Below, one piece after another: positions 9,205-16,841 of a DNA stretch of 64,000 bases (its first letter is position 1; every line of letters begins with the position of its first letter). Made by a program: the position numbers and the translations under genes. The DNA is from Paenibacillus helianthi (GTDB lineage: Bacteria; Bacillota; Bacilli; Paenibacillales; Paenibacillaceae), in assembly GCF_001909055.1 (NCBI RefSeq), contig NZ_LVWI01000045.1, positions 24,934 through 88,933 on the forward strand, in the 5' to 3' direction. The notes under the pieces were generated by a model. That model was not told the origin of the DNA, searched no databases, and saw nothing but the letters and a program-made list of their open reading frames with translations.

Positions 9205-10494
9205 ATGGCAGATTTGAGTATTGATCTTGCAGGAATCAAGTCACCCAATCCGTTCTGGCTGGCCTCTGCCCCGCCTACCAATACAGGCTACCAAGTGCAG
9301 CGCGCCTTTGAGGCAGGATGGGGAGGTGCGGTGTGGAAGACGCTCGGAGAGCCGGTGATTAACACCTCATCGCGTTTTGCAGCTGTACATTTTAACGGAC
9401 AGCGCGTAGCGGGCTTTAACAACATTGAGCTGATCACAGACCGTCCGCTTGAGGTGAACCTGAAGGAAATCTATGAAACGAAGAAAAGGTTTCCGAATCA
9501 TGCGATTATCGCCTCCCTGATGGTGGAACCCAAGCAGGAGAAGTGGCATGAAATCGTCAAGCGGGTCGAGGCTGTCGGTGTAGACGGGCTGGAGCTTAAC
9601 TTCGGCTGTCCGCACGGCATGGCTGAGCGCGGGATGGGCGCTGCCTCCGGCCAGCAGCCTGATCTGGTGCAGGCCCAGACGACCTGGGTGAAGGAAGTGG
9701 CGACCACTCCCGTCATTGTGAAGCTGACACCGAATATTACCGACATTACGGTGGTGGCCCGCCACGCTGTCAAGGGCGGCGCGGATGCGATCAGTCTGAT
9801 TAATACGATCAACAGCCTGGCCGGAGTGGATATCCACAGCTGGAATACCATTCCGAATGTGGGCGGGCAAGGGGCGCACGGCGGTTATTGCGGTCCGGCG
9901 GTGAAGCCGATCGCTCTCAGCATGGTCGCTGAATGTGCCCGCGACCGCGGTGTAGGTGTGCCGATCTCAGGGATCGGCGGCATCTCCACCTGGCAGGATG
10001 TGGTGGAGTTCATGCTAATGGGTTCAACGGGCATCCAGGTCTGCACGGCGGTGATGCATCACGGGTTCCGGATTGTCGAGGAGATGATCGACGGCCTGAA
10101 CAACTATCTGGATGACAAAGGCCTCGCTTCAGTCACAGAGCTGATCGGCAAGTCAGTGCCCAAATACTCCAACTGGGGCGATCTGGACCTGAATTATAAA
10201 GTAGTGGCCCGGATTAATGAGGATAACTGCATCAACTGTAATAAATGCCATATTGCCTGCGAGGACGCCTCGCATCAATGTATCGAGATGCTGACCAATG
10301 CCGAGGGCAAGGCGATTCTGCAAGTGCGTGAGGAAGACTGTGTAGGTTGCAATCTGTGTTCGATTGTCTGTCCGGCAGACGGTGCAATTGATATGGTCGC
10401 TCTGGACAGCGGGGCAGCGCCATTAACCTGGAATCAGCGGAATCAGGTGATCAGTGGTTTGAACGGCTCGTACTCGGAAGCGGAGGTGGTATAA
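9205..10494 (+). CDS. preA: NAD-dependent dihydropyrimidine dehydrogenase subunit PreA
   Basis: Catalytic FMN subunit that reduces uracil/thymine to the 5,6-dihydro form. The N-terminal TIM-barrel domain is dihydroorotate-dehydrogenase-like (LASAPPTNTGYQ, LNFGCPHGM, GISGIGGIS region). The C-terminus is a two-cluster ferredoxin domain with CINCNKCHIAC and CVGCNLCSIVCP. The ATG at 9205 follows GGGAGGGAAC; the GTG at 9148 has no good ribosome site. It lies 69 bases after preT and almost abuts hydA. Length 429 residues, as in the family. Confidence 0.93.
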   Translation: MADLSIDLAGIKSPNPFWLASAPPTNTGYQVQRAFEAGWGGAVWKTLGEPVINTSSRFAAVHFNGQRVAGFNNIELITDRPLEVNLKEIYETKKRFPNHAIIASLMVEPKQEKWHEIVKRVEAVGVDGLELNFGCPHGMAERGMGAASGQQPDLVQAQTTWVKEVATTPVIVKLTPNITDITVVARHAVKGGADAISLINTINSLAGVDIHSWNTIPNVGGQGAHGGYCGPAVKPIALSMVAECARDRGVGVPISGIGGISTWQDVVEFMLMGSTGIQVCTAVMHHGFRIVEEMIDGLNNYLDDKGLASVTELIGKSVPKYSNWGDLDLNYKVVARINEDNCINCNKCHIACEDASHQCIEMLTNAEGKAILQVREEDCVGCNLCSIVCPADGAIDMVALDSGAAPLTWNQRNQVISGLNGSYSEAEVV

Positions 10495-10496
10495 GG

Positions 10497-11924
10497 ATGA
10501 AGAAGATCATCAAAAACGGCATTATAGTTACCGCAGCAGACACCTATAAAGGAGATATCCTGGTGGAAGACGGGATAATCACCGGAATTGGCCTGAATCT
10601 GGAAGCGCCGGGTGCGGAGATCATTGACGCTTCCGGCAATTATGTCTTTCCAGGAGGCATCGATCCCCATACCCATCTGGACATGCCCTTTGGCGGCACG
10701 GTAACCGCCGACGACTTCGAGACCGGAACCATTGCCGCCGCTTACGGGGGGACAACAACGGTTATTGACTTCTGCCTGACTGCCAAAGGCCAGCCGCTGC
10801 AGCAGGCTGTGGATACCTGGCACCGGAAATCGCAGGATAAGGCTGTCATAGACTACAGCTTTCATCTGATGGTCTCAGAGCTGAACGATACAGTGCTCGG
10901 CGAACTGCCGCAGATTATTGAGAAGGAAGGCATCACCTCGCTGAAGGTGTTCATGGCTTACAAGAACACGTTCCAGGCCGACGACGGCGTGCTGTACAAG
11001 ACGCTGCAGGCCGCCAAGCGGGAAGGCGCACTAGTGATGGTCCATGCTGAGAATGGCGATGTGATTGAATATCTGGTAGAGCAGGCCTTGGCTGCCGGTA
11101 ATACCGATCCAATCTACCACGCCTTGACCCGGCCTCCGGAGCTGGAGGGTGAAGCTACCGGCCGGGCTGCTTCTCTGACAGAGCTGACCGATTCGCAGCT
11201 CTATGTGGTGCATGTAACCTGTGCGGAAGCCGCCTGGAAGATCGCTGAAGCGCGCCGGAAAGGGCTGCGTGTCTACGGAGAGACCTGTCCGCAGTATCTG
11301 GTACTCGATCAGACGGCCCTTGAGAAGCCGGACTTCGAGGGGGCCAAATATGTCTGGTCTCCGCCGCTGCGCGAAGCGTGGAACCAGGATGTGCTATGGG
11401 ATGCGCTCTGGAGCGGTACGCTGCAGACGATCGGCTCCGACCAGTGCTCTTTTAACTTCAAGGGGCAGAAGGATCTGGGTCTGGGTGACTTCTCAAAAAT
11501 TCCGAACGGCGGACCAACCATTGAAGACCGGTTCAGCGTGCTCTATTCCGAAGGTGTGCAGAAAGGCCGGATTTCTCTTCATCAATTTGTTGATATCATT
11601 TCAACGTCCAGCGCCAAGCTGTTTGGGCTGTTCCCTCAGAAGGGCACTATTGCTGTAGGCAGCGATGCGGATATCGTTATTTTCGACCCTGCTGTGAAAA
11701 GAACCCTTTCTGCCAGTACCCATCATATGAACGTGGATTACAATGCCTTTGAAGGCATGGAGGTCCAGGGTGAGCCCGTCTCTGTGCTGAGCAGAGGGGA
11801 ATTCGTCATCCGTGACAAGCAGTATGTAGGCAAGGCAGGGTCCGGCAAATACCTGCACCGCAAACGCTTTGAAGCGGAAGCGCCGCGTCCCTCTCAAGCA
11901 GAAATCAGCGGAGGGGTGGTCTAA
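10497..11924 (+). CDS. hydA: Dihydropyrimidinase
   Basis: Cyclic amidohydrolase that opens dihydrouracil or dihydrothymine to the N-carbamoyl-beta-amino acid. Metal ligands are visible in DPHTHLDMPFGG (about residues 58-69), the carboxylated lysine in SLKVFMAYKN, and histidines in MVHAENGD and VVHVTCAEAA. Length 475 residues fits. GGAGG with a short spacer precedes the ATG, and the start is two bases after the preA stop. The stop overlaps the start of the next small gene (TAATG). The enzyme for the following step, beta-ureidopropionase, is not found in this window. Related hydantoinases cannot be excluded on sequence alone, but the preTA context favours pyrimidines. Confidence 0.92.
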   Translation: MKKIIKNGIIVTAADTYKGDILVEDGIITGIGLNLEAPGAEIIDASGNYVFPGGIDPHTHLDMPFGGTVTADDFETGTIAAAYGGTTTVIDFCLTAKGQPLQQAVDTWHRKSQDKAVIDYSFHLMVSELNDTVLGELPQIIEKEGITSLKVFMAYKNTFQADDGVLYKTLQAAKREGALVMVHAENGDVIEYLVEQALAAGNTDPIYHALTRPPELEGEATGRAASLTELTDSQLYVVHVTCAEAAWKIAEARRKGLRVYGETCPQYLVLDQTALEKPDFEGAKYVWSPPLREAWNQDVLWDALWSGTLQTIGSDQCSFNFKGQKDLGLGDFSKIPNGGPTIEDRFSVLYSEGVQKGRISLHQFVDIISTSSAKLFGLFPQKGTIAVGSDADIVIFDPAVKRTLSASTHHMNVDYNAFEGMEVQGEPVSVLSRGEFVIRDKQYVGKAGSGKYLHRKRFEAEAPRPSQAEISGGVV

Positions 11925-12163
11925 TGTCTGCATATGCCGAGTTCGACAAGGAACGGCAGGAGGTTGACACGTTGCTGCGGCAGGGTTACTCCATTACCAG
12001 TATCCAGGAGGATCTGGACGGAGCGAGAGTGAAGTTCATCAGCAGCGAACCGGGTAAAAGCTCCCAAGAGCTGCTGCTGCTCACAGCCGATGCGCGCAAG
12101 CATGTGACGACACTGCTTTTTGCCGGAATCAAACCAGTTACCGCCATAGAAACACATATCTGA
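11924..12163 (+). CDS. Small orphan protein coupled to dihydropyrimidinase
   Basis: A 79-residue soluble protein I do not recognise. It has an N-terminal charged helix (FDKERQEVDTLLRQGYS), a middle strand-like part (ARVKFISSE) and a hydrophobic C-terminal half. There is no signal peptide, Cys cluster or membrane helix. Its ATG overlaps the hydA stop (TAATG), which implies translational coupling, and a terminator follows 19 bases after its stop, so it is the last gene of the preT-preA-hydA transcript. A role in the pyrimidine pathway (accessory, stability or regulatory factor) is inference from position only. Confidence 0.75.
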   Translation: MSAYAEFDKERQEVDTLLRQGYSITSIQEDLDGARVKFISSEPGKSSQELLLLTADARKHVTTLLFAGIKPVTAIETHI

Positions 12164-12182
12164 GCTGTCAGAAGCGTTACAA

Positions 12183-12212
12183 GGCTGCGATCTTAGGATC
12201 GCGGCCTTTTTT
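12183..12212 (+). terminator. Rho-independent terminator of the pyrimidine operon
   Basis: Stem GGCTGCGATC / GATCGCGGCC (10 bp, one G-T pair) with loop TTAG and a six-T tail at 12207-12212. It closes the preT-to-orphan transcript. Confidence 0.9.
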
Positions 12213-12346
12213 GGCTATTCCCGTGCCGGGCTTCTCTCCGCTTGTCCATCCGATGTGCGTCAAGACACCGCATCCAGCGAAAAGTATTGTATAATTGAGG
12301 CTCAATGTTAAGCCATTTCAACTATGGATGAGGAGAGCGGAATCCT

Positions 12347-12991
12347 ATGTTTTATTTAGATATGATGTCATGGCTTACGGAGGAGCGCCTCCGGCAGCTA
12401 TTGGAGCAATACCGGTCGCTGGGGCCTCTGCCCGGAGTCGGGCTCACCTTTATGAAGTCCTTTGTGCCGCCGTTGCCAACGATTGCGATCGTGGGACTCA
12501 ATGGGGCGGTGTACGGGCTGTGGCTGGGTTTTTTGTATTCCTGGCTCGGGCTGGTTGCGGGCTGTGTAACTACGTTCCTGATTATCCGTAAAATCGCCTC
12601 GCACCCCTACTTGCGCAAGTGGGCGCTGCGGCCCAAGGTTGTAAAGAGCATGACCTGGGTCCGTAACAGCGGCTTCAGCTATGTGTTTCTGCTCAGCATA
12701 TTCCCGGTCGGACCGTTTGTCGTAATCAATATGGCTGCCGGGCTGGCCCAGATGCGGCTGCGCTCGTACCTGATTGCGCTGTGCGCAGGCAAAGCCATCA
12801 TGGTGTTTGCAGTGTCCTATATCGGAAACGATATGGAACGGTTCATCCGCCATCCCTGGGAAATCCTCTACGTGCTGCTCTTTATCGGAGTCTCACTCTG
12901 GGGGGTTAAGGCCATTGAGGCCCGGTTCGCCCGGGCCGCGCGGGTAAGGGAGGAGAATCTTCCTGCCGGTGAATCGCTACAACGCGAATAA
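12347..12991 (+). CDS. VTT-domain (TVP38/TMEM64, DedA-like) membrane protein
   Basis: A 214-residue integral membrane protein. It has hydrophobic segments around residues 45-90 (IAIVGLNGAVYGLWLGFLYS, GLVAGCVTTFLII), the VTT-type stretch GFSYVFLLSIFPVGPFVVINMAAG, and a C-terminal helix (ILYVLLFIGVSLWGV). The family is implicated in lipid scrambling and membrane homeostasis; the substrate here is unknown. AGGAGAG precedes the ATG. The last 15 bases overlap the 3' end of the convergent aminotransferase gene. Confidence 0.85.
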   Translation: MFYLDMMSWLTEERLRQLLEQYRSLGPLPGVGLTFMKSFVPPLPTIAIVGLNGAVYGLWLGFLYSWLGLVAGCVTTFLIIRKIASHPYLRKWALRPKVVKSMTWVRNSGFSYVFLLSIFPVGPFVVINMAAGLAQMRLRSYLIALCAGKAIMVFAVSYIGNDMERFIRHPWEILYVLLFIGVSLWGVKAIEARFARAARVREENLPAGESLQRE

Positions 12992-14488
12992 TTCGCGGAC
13001 AGCCGTCCCGGTTCCGCCTTCTTCGGCAAAGTGGAGCCAGCTGTTAGTCGTGTGGTTATAACGGTAATCCTGCTGCCATACGCCAATGTGGCGGGCAATG
13101 CTGCCGACGGCGCCTATCATCCGCTCCACCTCGCCGTCAGTCATAATAGGGTGCAGGGAGAGGCGGACCCAACCCGGCTTAAGCGACTGGTCGCCAGCAT
13201 GAATCGCCTGGATAAATTCACGCGAGCGTTCCCGGTCAAGACCCAGCAGATGATGGCCATAAGGTCCTGCGCACGAGCAGCCTCCGCGTGCCTGGATGCC
13301 AAACCGATCATTAAGCAGTTTGACCACAAGATTATAATGAATCCCCTGTACATTGAAGGATACGATCCCATGGCGACGGGTGTGTTCTCCTGCAAGGATC
13401 GTGCAGCCCGGGATAGAATCAAGTCCGGCGAGCAGCCGGCTGCACAGCTGGTGCTCTCTCTCCATCATGAATCCGCCATCTCCGTTCATGGCATCCTTCA
13501 GCTTCAGGCACAGCGCTGTACGGAAGGCTTGCAGGAACCCCGGAGTTCCGCTGTCTTCACCGACTTCAACCGTATGGATATATCGGCGCCCTCCCCAGGC
13601 GTCGACCCATACCACCGTTCCCCCGCCCGGCTCATCCGGCTGACGGCCTCTCTTTAAATCTGCATCGAAAACCAGTACTCCGCCTGTGCCGGGGCCGCCC
13701 AGAAATTTATGTGGCGAGAAGAAGATGGCATCCAGCCTCTCCAGCGGATCATCTGGATGCATGTTGATGGGGATATACGGAGCGCTGGCGGCAAAATCAA
13801 CAAAACAAACTCCGCCGTGGCGGTGCATCACCGCGGCGAGCCTGTGATAAGGGGTCTGAATACCGGTCACGTTGGAGCAGGCAGTGAAGGAGCCGATCTT
13901 GAAGCGGCGGTTCCGGTAGAGCATCAGCAGGTGCTCCAGCTGCCGCAGATCCATCGTTCCATCTGAACCGGCAGGGACGGTGACGACATCACCGATGCCT
14001 TCCTGCCACGGGAGCAGATTGGAGTGATGCTCCATATGACTGACAAAGATGACCGGGCGGTCCTCAGGGGGGCAGAGATACTCTTCCTGCATCCATTCCG
14101 GGAGTTTCAGGCCCATCAGGCGCATCAGTTTATTCACTGCGCCCGTAGTGCCGTTGCCGCAGAAAAGCAGAGCATCGCCCGGTCCGGCGTTCACATGGTC
14201 CCTGATAATTCTCCGCGCTTCATTATAGGCCCCGGTCATCGTCAACCCCGTGGTATTGGATTCTGTGTGTGGGTTGCTTACATAGGGTCCAAAGCTCTCC
14301 TGGATTTTACGCTCTATGGGTTCATACAGCCTTCCGCTGGCTGTCCAGTCGGCATAGAGCAGCGGCTGCCGGCCATAGGGCGTTGAAATCACATGCCGGC
14401 CCCCAATCGTATGCTCGCGAAAAGCTGCGAAATGCTCCTGCAAGGAAACGGGCTCCTCTGCCGTAGAAGTGCGGTGGATACTCAGCAC
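12977..14488 (-). CDS. Class V aminotransferase-fold PLP enzyme (cysteine desulfurase-like)
   Basis: About 503 residues, longer than typical NifS/SufS. The PLP lysine is in FFSPHKFLGGPGTGG, the phosphate loop in CGNGTTGAVNK, and the cofactor aspartate in VDFAASAPY. A C-terminal RGGCSCAGPYGHHLLG supplies conserved cysteines typical of this subfamily. The GTG at 14488 lies 7 bases after GGAGGG; the TTG at 14494 is too close to that site. A DsrE-like protein gene lies upstream on the same strand, suggesting sulfur handling. Exact substrate is unknown. Confidence 0.82.
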   Translation of the reverse strand: MLSIHRTSTAEEPVSLQEHFAAFREHTIGGRHVISTPYGRQPLLYADWTASGRLYEPIERKIQESFGPYVSNPHTESNTTGLTMTGAYNEARRIIRDHVNAGPGDALLFCGNGTTGAVNKLMRLMGLKLPEWMQEEYLCPPEDRPVIFVSHMEHHSNLLPWQEGIGDVVTVPAGSDGTMDLRQLEHLLMLYRNRRFKIGSFTACSNVTGIQTPYHRLAAVMHRHGGVCFVDFAASAPYIPINMHPDDPLERLDAIFFSPHKFLGGPGTGGVLVFDADLKRGRQPDEPGGGTVVWVDAWGGRRYIHTVEVGEDSGTPGFLQAFRTALCLKLKDAMNGDGGFMMEREHQLCSRLLAGLDSIPGCTILAGEHTRRHGIVSFNVQGIHYNLVVKLLNDRFGIQARGGCSCAGPYGHHLLGLDRERSREFIQAIHAGDQSLKPGWVRLSLHPIMTDGEVERMIGAVGSIARHIGVWQQDYRYNHTTNSWLHFAEEGGTGTAVRELFAL

Positions 14489-14518
14489 GGACAATCCCTC
14501 CAGCCAATAATTTCTTGA

Positions 14519-14565
14519 AAATATTAGGATGCATGGGTTTCACATCATCAATCATCCTAATATTT
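14519..14565. repeat. 13-bp perfect inverted repeat upstream of class V aminotransferase
   Basis: AAATATTAGGATG (14519-14531) and CATCCTAATATTT (14553-14565) are perfect inverse complements separated by 21 bases. No T-run follows on the minus strand, so it is not a simple terminator. It lies about 30 bases before the aminotransferase start and could be an operator or a 5'-leader hairpin. Confidence 0.6.
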
Positions 14566-14682
14566 CCCGCTGAAACGGATACCGTCCTTAAGTGGCCGGC
14601 GAAGCCGTTTCTTCGTATGGCCCCAGTATATGCCCGCTTGCAGAAATAGGTTAAAGCCCAGAACCAGTCGGAAAGGATCTGG

Positions 14683-15159
14683 CTAGATGAACAGCTGCAT
14701 ATCGCTTTCAAGCGCGTCCTTCAGATAGGTGGCGGCATCAATGATCTCGACCTCGGGCAGGAGCTCTTCCGGCTTGAAGCCCATAATTTCAACACTCAGC
14801 TTACAGGCGTAGAACTTGATGTTTTTTTTGCGGGCTCCCTTCAAAAAGTGGATCAGCTTCGGCGCTCCCTGATCCTCAATCATTTCCTCCAGCATCATCT
14901 TCCCAAGGCCGCTGAAATTCATCCGCGAGAGCGGAAGCTGCTCCGGCCCCTTAGGGGTAATCACATCCATGAGCTTTTCGTAAATCGTTTTATCCTCCAG
15001 TGTCATTTTGTCCGGATCGCGGACCAGGAACAATCCCCAGAACGTGAAGAACATCGTGACCTCGACATCAATATCCCGGGCGGTATTAGCTAGAATCAGC
15101 GCCGCCATTGCCTTGTCATACTCCCCGCTGAACATCAGCAGGTTCATTCGTTTACCCAT
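14683..15159 (-). CDS. DsrE/DsrF-like family protein
   Basis: About 158 residues, cytoplasmic. The beginning (KRMNLLMFSGEYDKAMAALILANTA) and the stretch VTMFFTFWGLFLVRD match the DsrE/DrsH-like fold of small sulfur-transfer or peroxiredoxin-like proteins. A single Cys in KFYACKLSVEIMG occupies the position used for persulfide in relatives. The start at 15159 is preferred (GGAGGG/AAGAGGA upstream); the frame extends to 15231. It precedes the PLP enzyme on the same strand, so the two may act together on sulfur, which is inference. Confidence 0.78.
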   Translation of the reverse strand: MGKRMNLLMFSGEYDKAMAALILANTARDIDVEVTMFFTFWGLFLVRDPDKMTLEDKTIYEKLMDVITPKGPEQLPLSRMNFSGLGKMMLEEMIEDQGAPKLIHFLKGARKKNIKFYACKLSVEIMGFKPEELLPEVEIIDAATYLKDALESDMQLFI

Positions 15160-15293
15160 TCCTCTTATCCCTCCATGGATATCCAAGATGTCTTTAGTAT
15201 GGTTATGGAGGGAGGAAGTATGCTTCCTCAAAAGTTGAATTCCACAATAAAGTAAGGGATTTAATGGTTTGAAATTAGGCAGAGGGAGGGAAC

Positions 15294-16175
15294 TCAGAAA
15301 AAGAGACGGCTGTAATTCAACCCGCCGCTTTCGGACCGGAAAGAGCCTGGAGTCTGGCCCGTCATCTTTTGAAAGACCTTGATAAAGTAGCTGCCGCTGG
15401 AATATCCGACCTGGGATGCAATGGTCTCAATGCTCCAATCGGTGGTTCCCAGGAGTTCTACAGCGCGTTCAATCCGGGTCCGGTTCAAGTATTCATTGGG
15501 GGTCAGGCCGACATATTTGCTAAATGTACGCAGCAGGTGGAATTTGGAGAGTCCCATTTGCCCGGCAAGCTGCTCTTGGCCGATCATGGAGCTGTAATGG
15601 GTGTCGATGAATTGGACGGAATCCCGAATAGCTGCAGGCCATTCCACTGTGTCCCGTGGTCCGCCCAGAGAGAGTCTGCCGAGCTCCATCATGAATTGAT
15701 GCAGCAGGGAGGAGGCCATGTAGGGATCTGAAATTCTTCCCGAATGAGCTTCACGGGCAATGTCGCGCAGGATACGGATCGGCCTGCTGCCGGGGACAAT
15801 GGCCGGAGCGGCTCCGAGCTTGGACTTAATGTCTTCCCAGAGAGGCAGGAGGGACTTCGGCCGGAAGAGCAGGAAATAGAATTCCCATGGCACTGAATCA
15901 CCGGGATGATAATAACGGTGGCTGCCGGGGATTTCAGTCAGGAACGCCCGGCCCGGCCCGATGCGGTGGGTCTCCAGATCCGTCTCGAACATTCCGTGTC
16001 CTTCTACGGTATATTGGAACAGCAGCAGTGGTCCATCCGTACGGCTCATGCCGTTCCAGTGATAGGAAGAGTCCGTCACGATCTCATGTCCGACTGCGAA
16101 AAGATGGCAGAGTGACAGACGGTCAGGCTCACTGAAGCGGAAGCCGTAGACCCCGTGGCTGTTTTTGTGTGTCAC
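15294..16175 (-). CDS. AraC-family transcriptional regulator
   Basis: 293 residues. The N-terminal AraC ligand/cupin region contains the pattern LLLFQYTVEGHGMFE and FLTEIPGSHRYYHPGD. The C-terminal double HTH runs IGQEQLAGQMGLSKFHLLRTFSKYVGLTPNEYLNRTRIERAVELL and VGYSSGSYFIKVFQKMTG. GTG start at 16175 follows GGGAGG. Regulators of this type often control sugar or nutrient genes; the target here is not evident, as no transporter or glycosidase lies nearby. Confidence 0.88.
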   Translation of the reverse strand: MTHKNSHGVYGFRFSEPDRLSLCHLFAVGHEIVTDSSYHWNGMSRTDGPLLLFQYTVEGHGMFETDLETHRIGPGRAFLTEIPGSHRYYHPGDSVPWEFYFLLFRPKSLLPLWEDIKSKLGAAPAIVPGSRPIRILRDIAREAHSGRISDPYMASSLLHQFMMELGRLSLGGPRDTVEWPAAIRDSVQFIDTHYSSMIGQEQLAGQMGLSKFHLLRTFSKYVGLTPNEYLNRTRIERAVELLGTTDWSIETIASQVGYSSGSYFIKVFQKMTGQTPGSFRSESGGLNYSRLFF

Positions 16176-16365
16176 AGAATGCCTCCCTATAGAACGAAAT
16201 GTTTATTTTAGCTTATTGTACATAGAATCTACGGTATAGAACAACAAATTTAAAATATTAGTTGAGCATGAACTTATTGGGCATCCATGGAGTCTTGATC
16301 AAGTAGAACAGTAAGAAAGATGGGGAGAATGGATTGCGCGAAGCCTATAAATTCTTATCTTTATA

Positions 16366-16393
16366 CAAAAACAGCCCCCTGCCGGGAGCTGCT
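16366..16393 (-). terminator. Terminator of small membrane protein gene
   Basis: On the minus strand CAGCTCCC-GGCA-GGGGGCTG (8 bp, one wobble) is followed by TTTTT. It lies 36 bases past the stop of the gene at 16429. Confidence 0.8.
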
Positions 16394-16428
16394 TATAAGA
16401 TAATAGGGTCGAAGTCAAGCAGCTTCTG

Positions 16429-16752
16429 CTATTCTTTACCTTCATCCTGCTCAGCAGATTCAACAACCTCTGGACGGCGTAGGTCATAATGGCGGGCGGC
16501 CAGCCAAATACTGCCGGTGAACAGCACGATGAGGCCAAGAATGATCCCAAAACGCCAGTCCCCTGCCTTGAAGTTGAGCTGGAGAACTGTCAGCACCAGC
16601 GCGACCTGTGTCCAGACCAAAGTTCTTTTGCGGAAAGCGGTAATATCTCCAGCCATATTCGGCATGCCGCGGATGACGCGAAATGCGATCAGGGCAAGAA
16701 TTAGAGCGAAGGCAATGGTTGCAATCCATTCCGGTGTTGTTAGCGTATTCAT
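16429..16752 (-). CDS. Small two- or three-helix membrane protein, unknown
   Basis: 107 residues. Hydrophobic segments are IATIAFALILALIAFRVI near the N-terminus, LVWTQVALVLTVLQLNF in the middle and FGIILGLIVLFTGSIWLA toward the end, followed by a short acidic tail (VVESAEQDEGKE). No family recognised. ATG at 16752 is preferred over the TTG at 16761 because AAAGGA is too close to the latter. It has its own terminator downstream and a hairpin upstream, so it is probably monocistronic. Confidence 0.65.
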   Translation of the reverse strand: MNTLTTPEWIATIAFALILALIAFRVIRGMPNMAGDITAFRKRTLVWTQVALVLTVLQLNFKAGDWRFGIILGLIVLFTGSIWLAARHYDLRRPEVVESAEQDEGKE

Positions 16753-16782
16753 GTTTCTCAAAATCCTTTCGGCTTAACATCA

Positions 16783-16814
16783 GGCTGTGCCATCCCCTGA
16801 AGGACGGCACAGCC
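16783..16814 (-). terminator. Hairpin after GGDEF-EAL gene
   Basis: GGCTGTGCC / GGCACAGCC perfect 9-bp stem with a 14-base loop, between the stop at 16842 and the next gene. No T-run on the minus strand, so terminator function is moderate. Confidence 0.5.
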
Positions 16815-16841
16815 GGTTCTTCTTATTATACTGGCTATAGC

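Noticed and set aside
16299..16550. 83-residue minus-strand frame overlapping the small membrane protein gene
   Set aside because: Overlaps the better-supported gene 16429-16752 and its terminator; no ribosome site.
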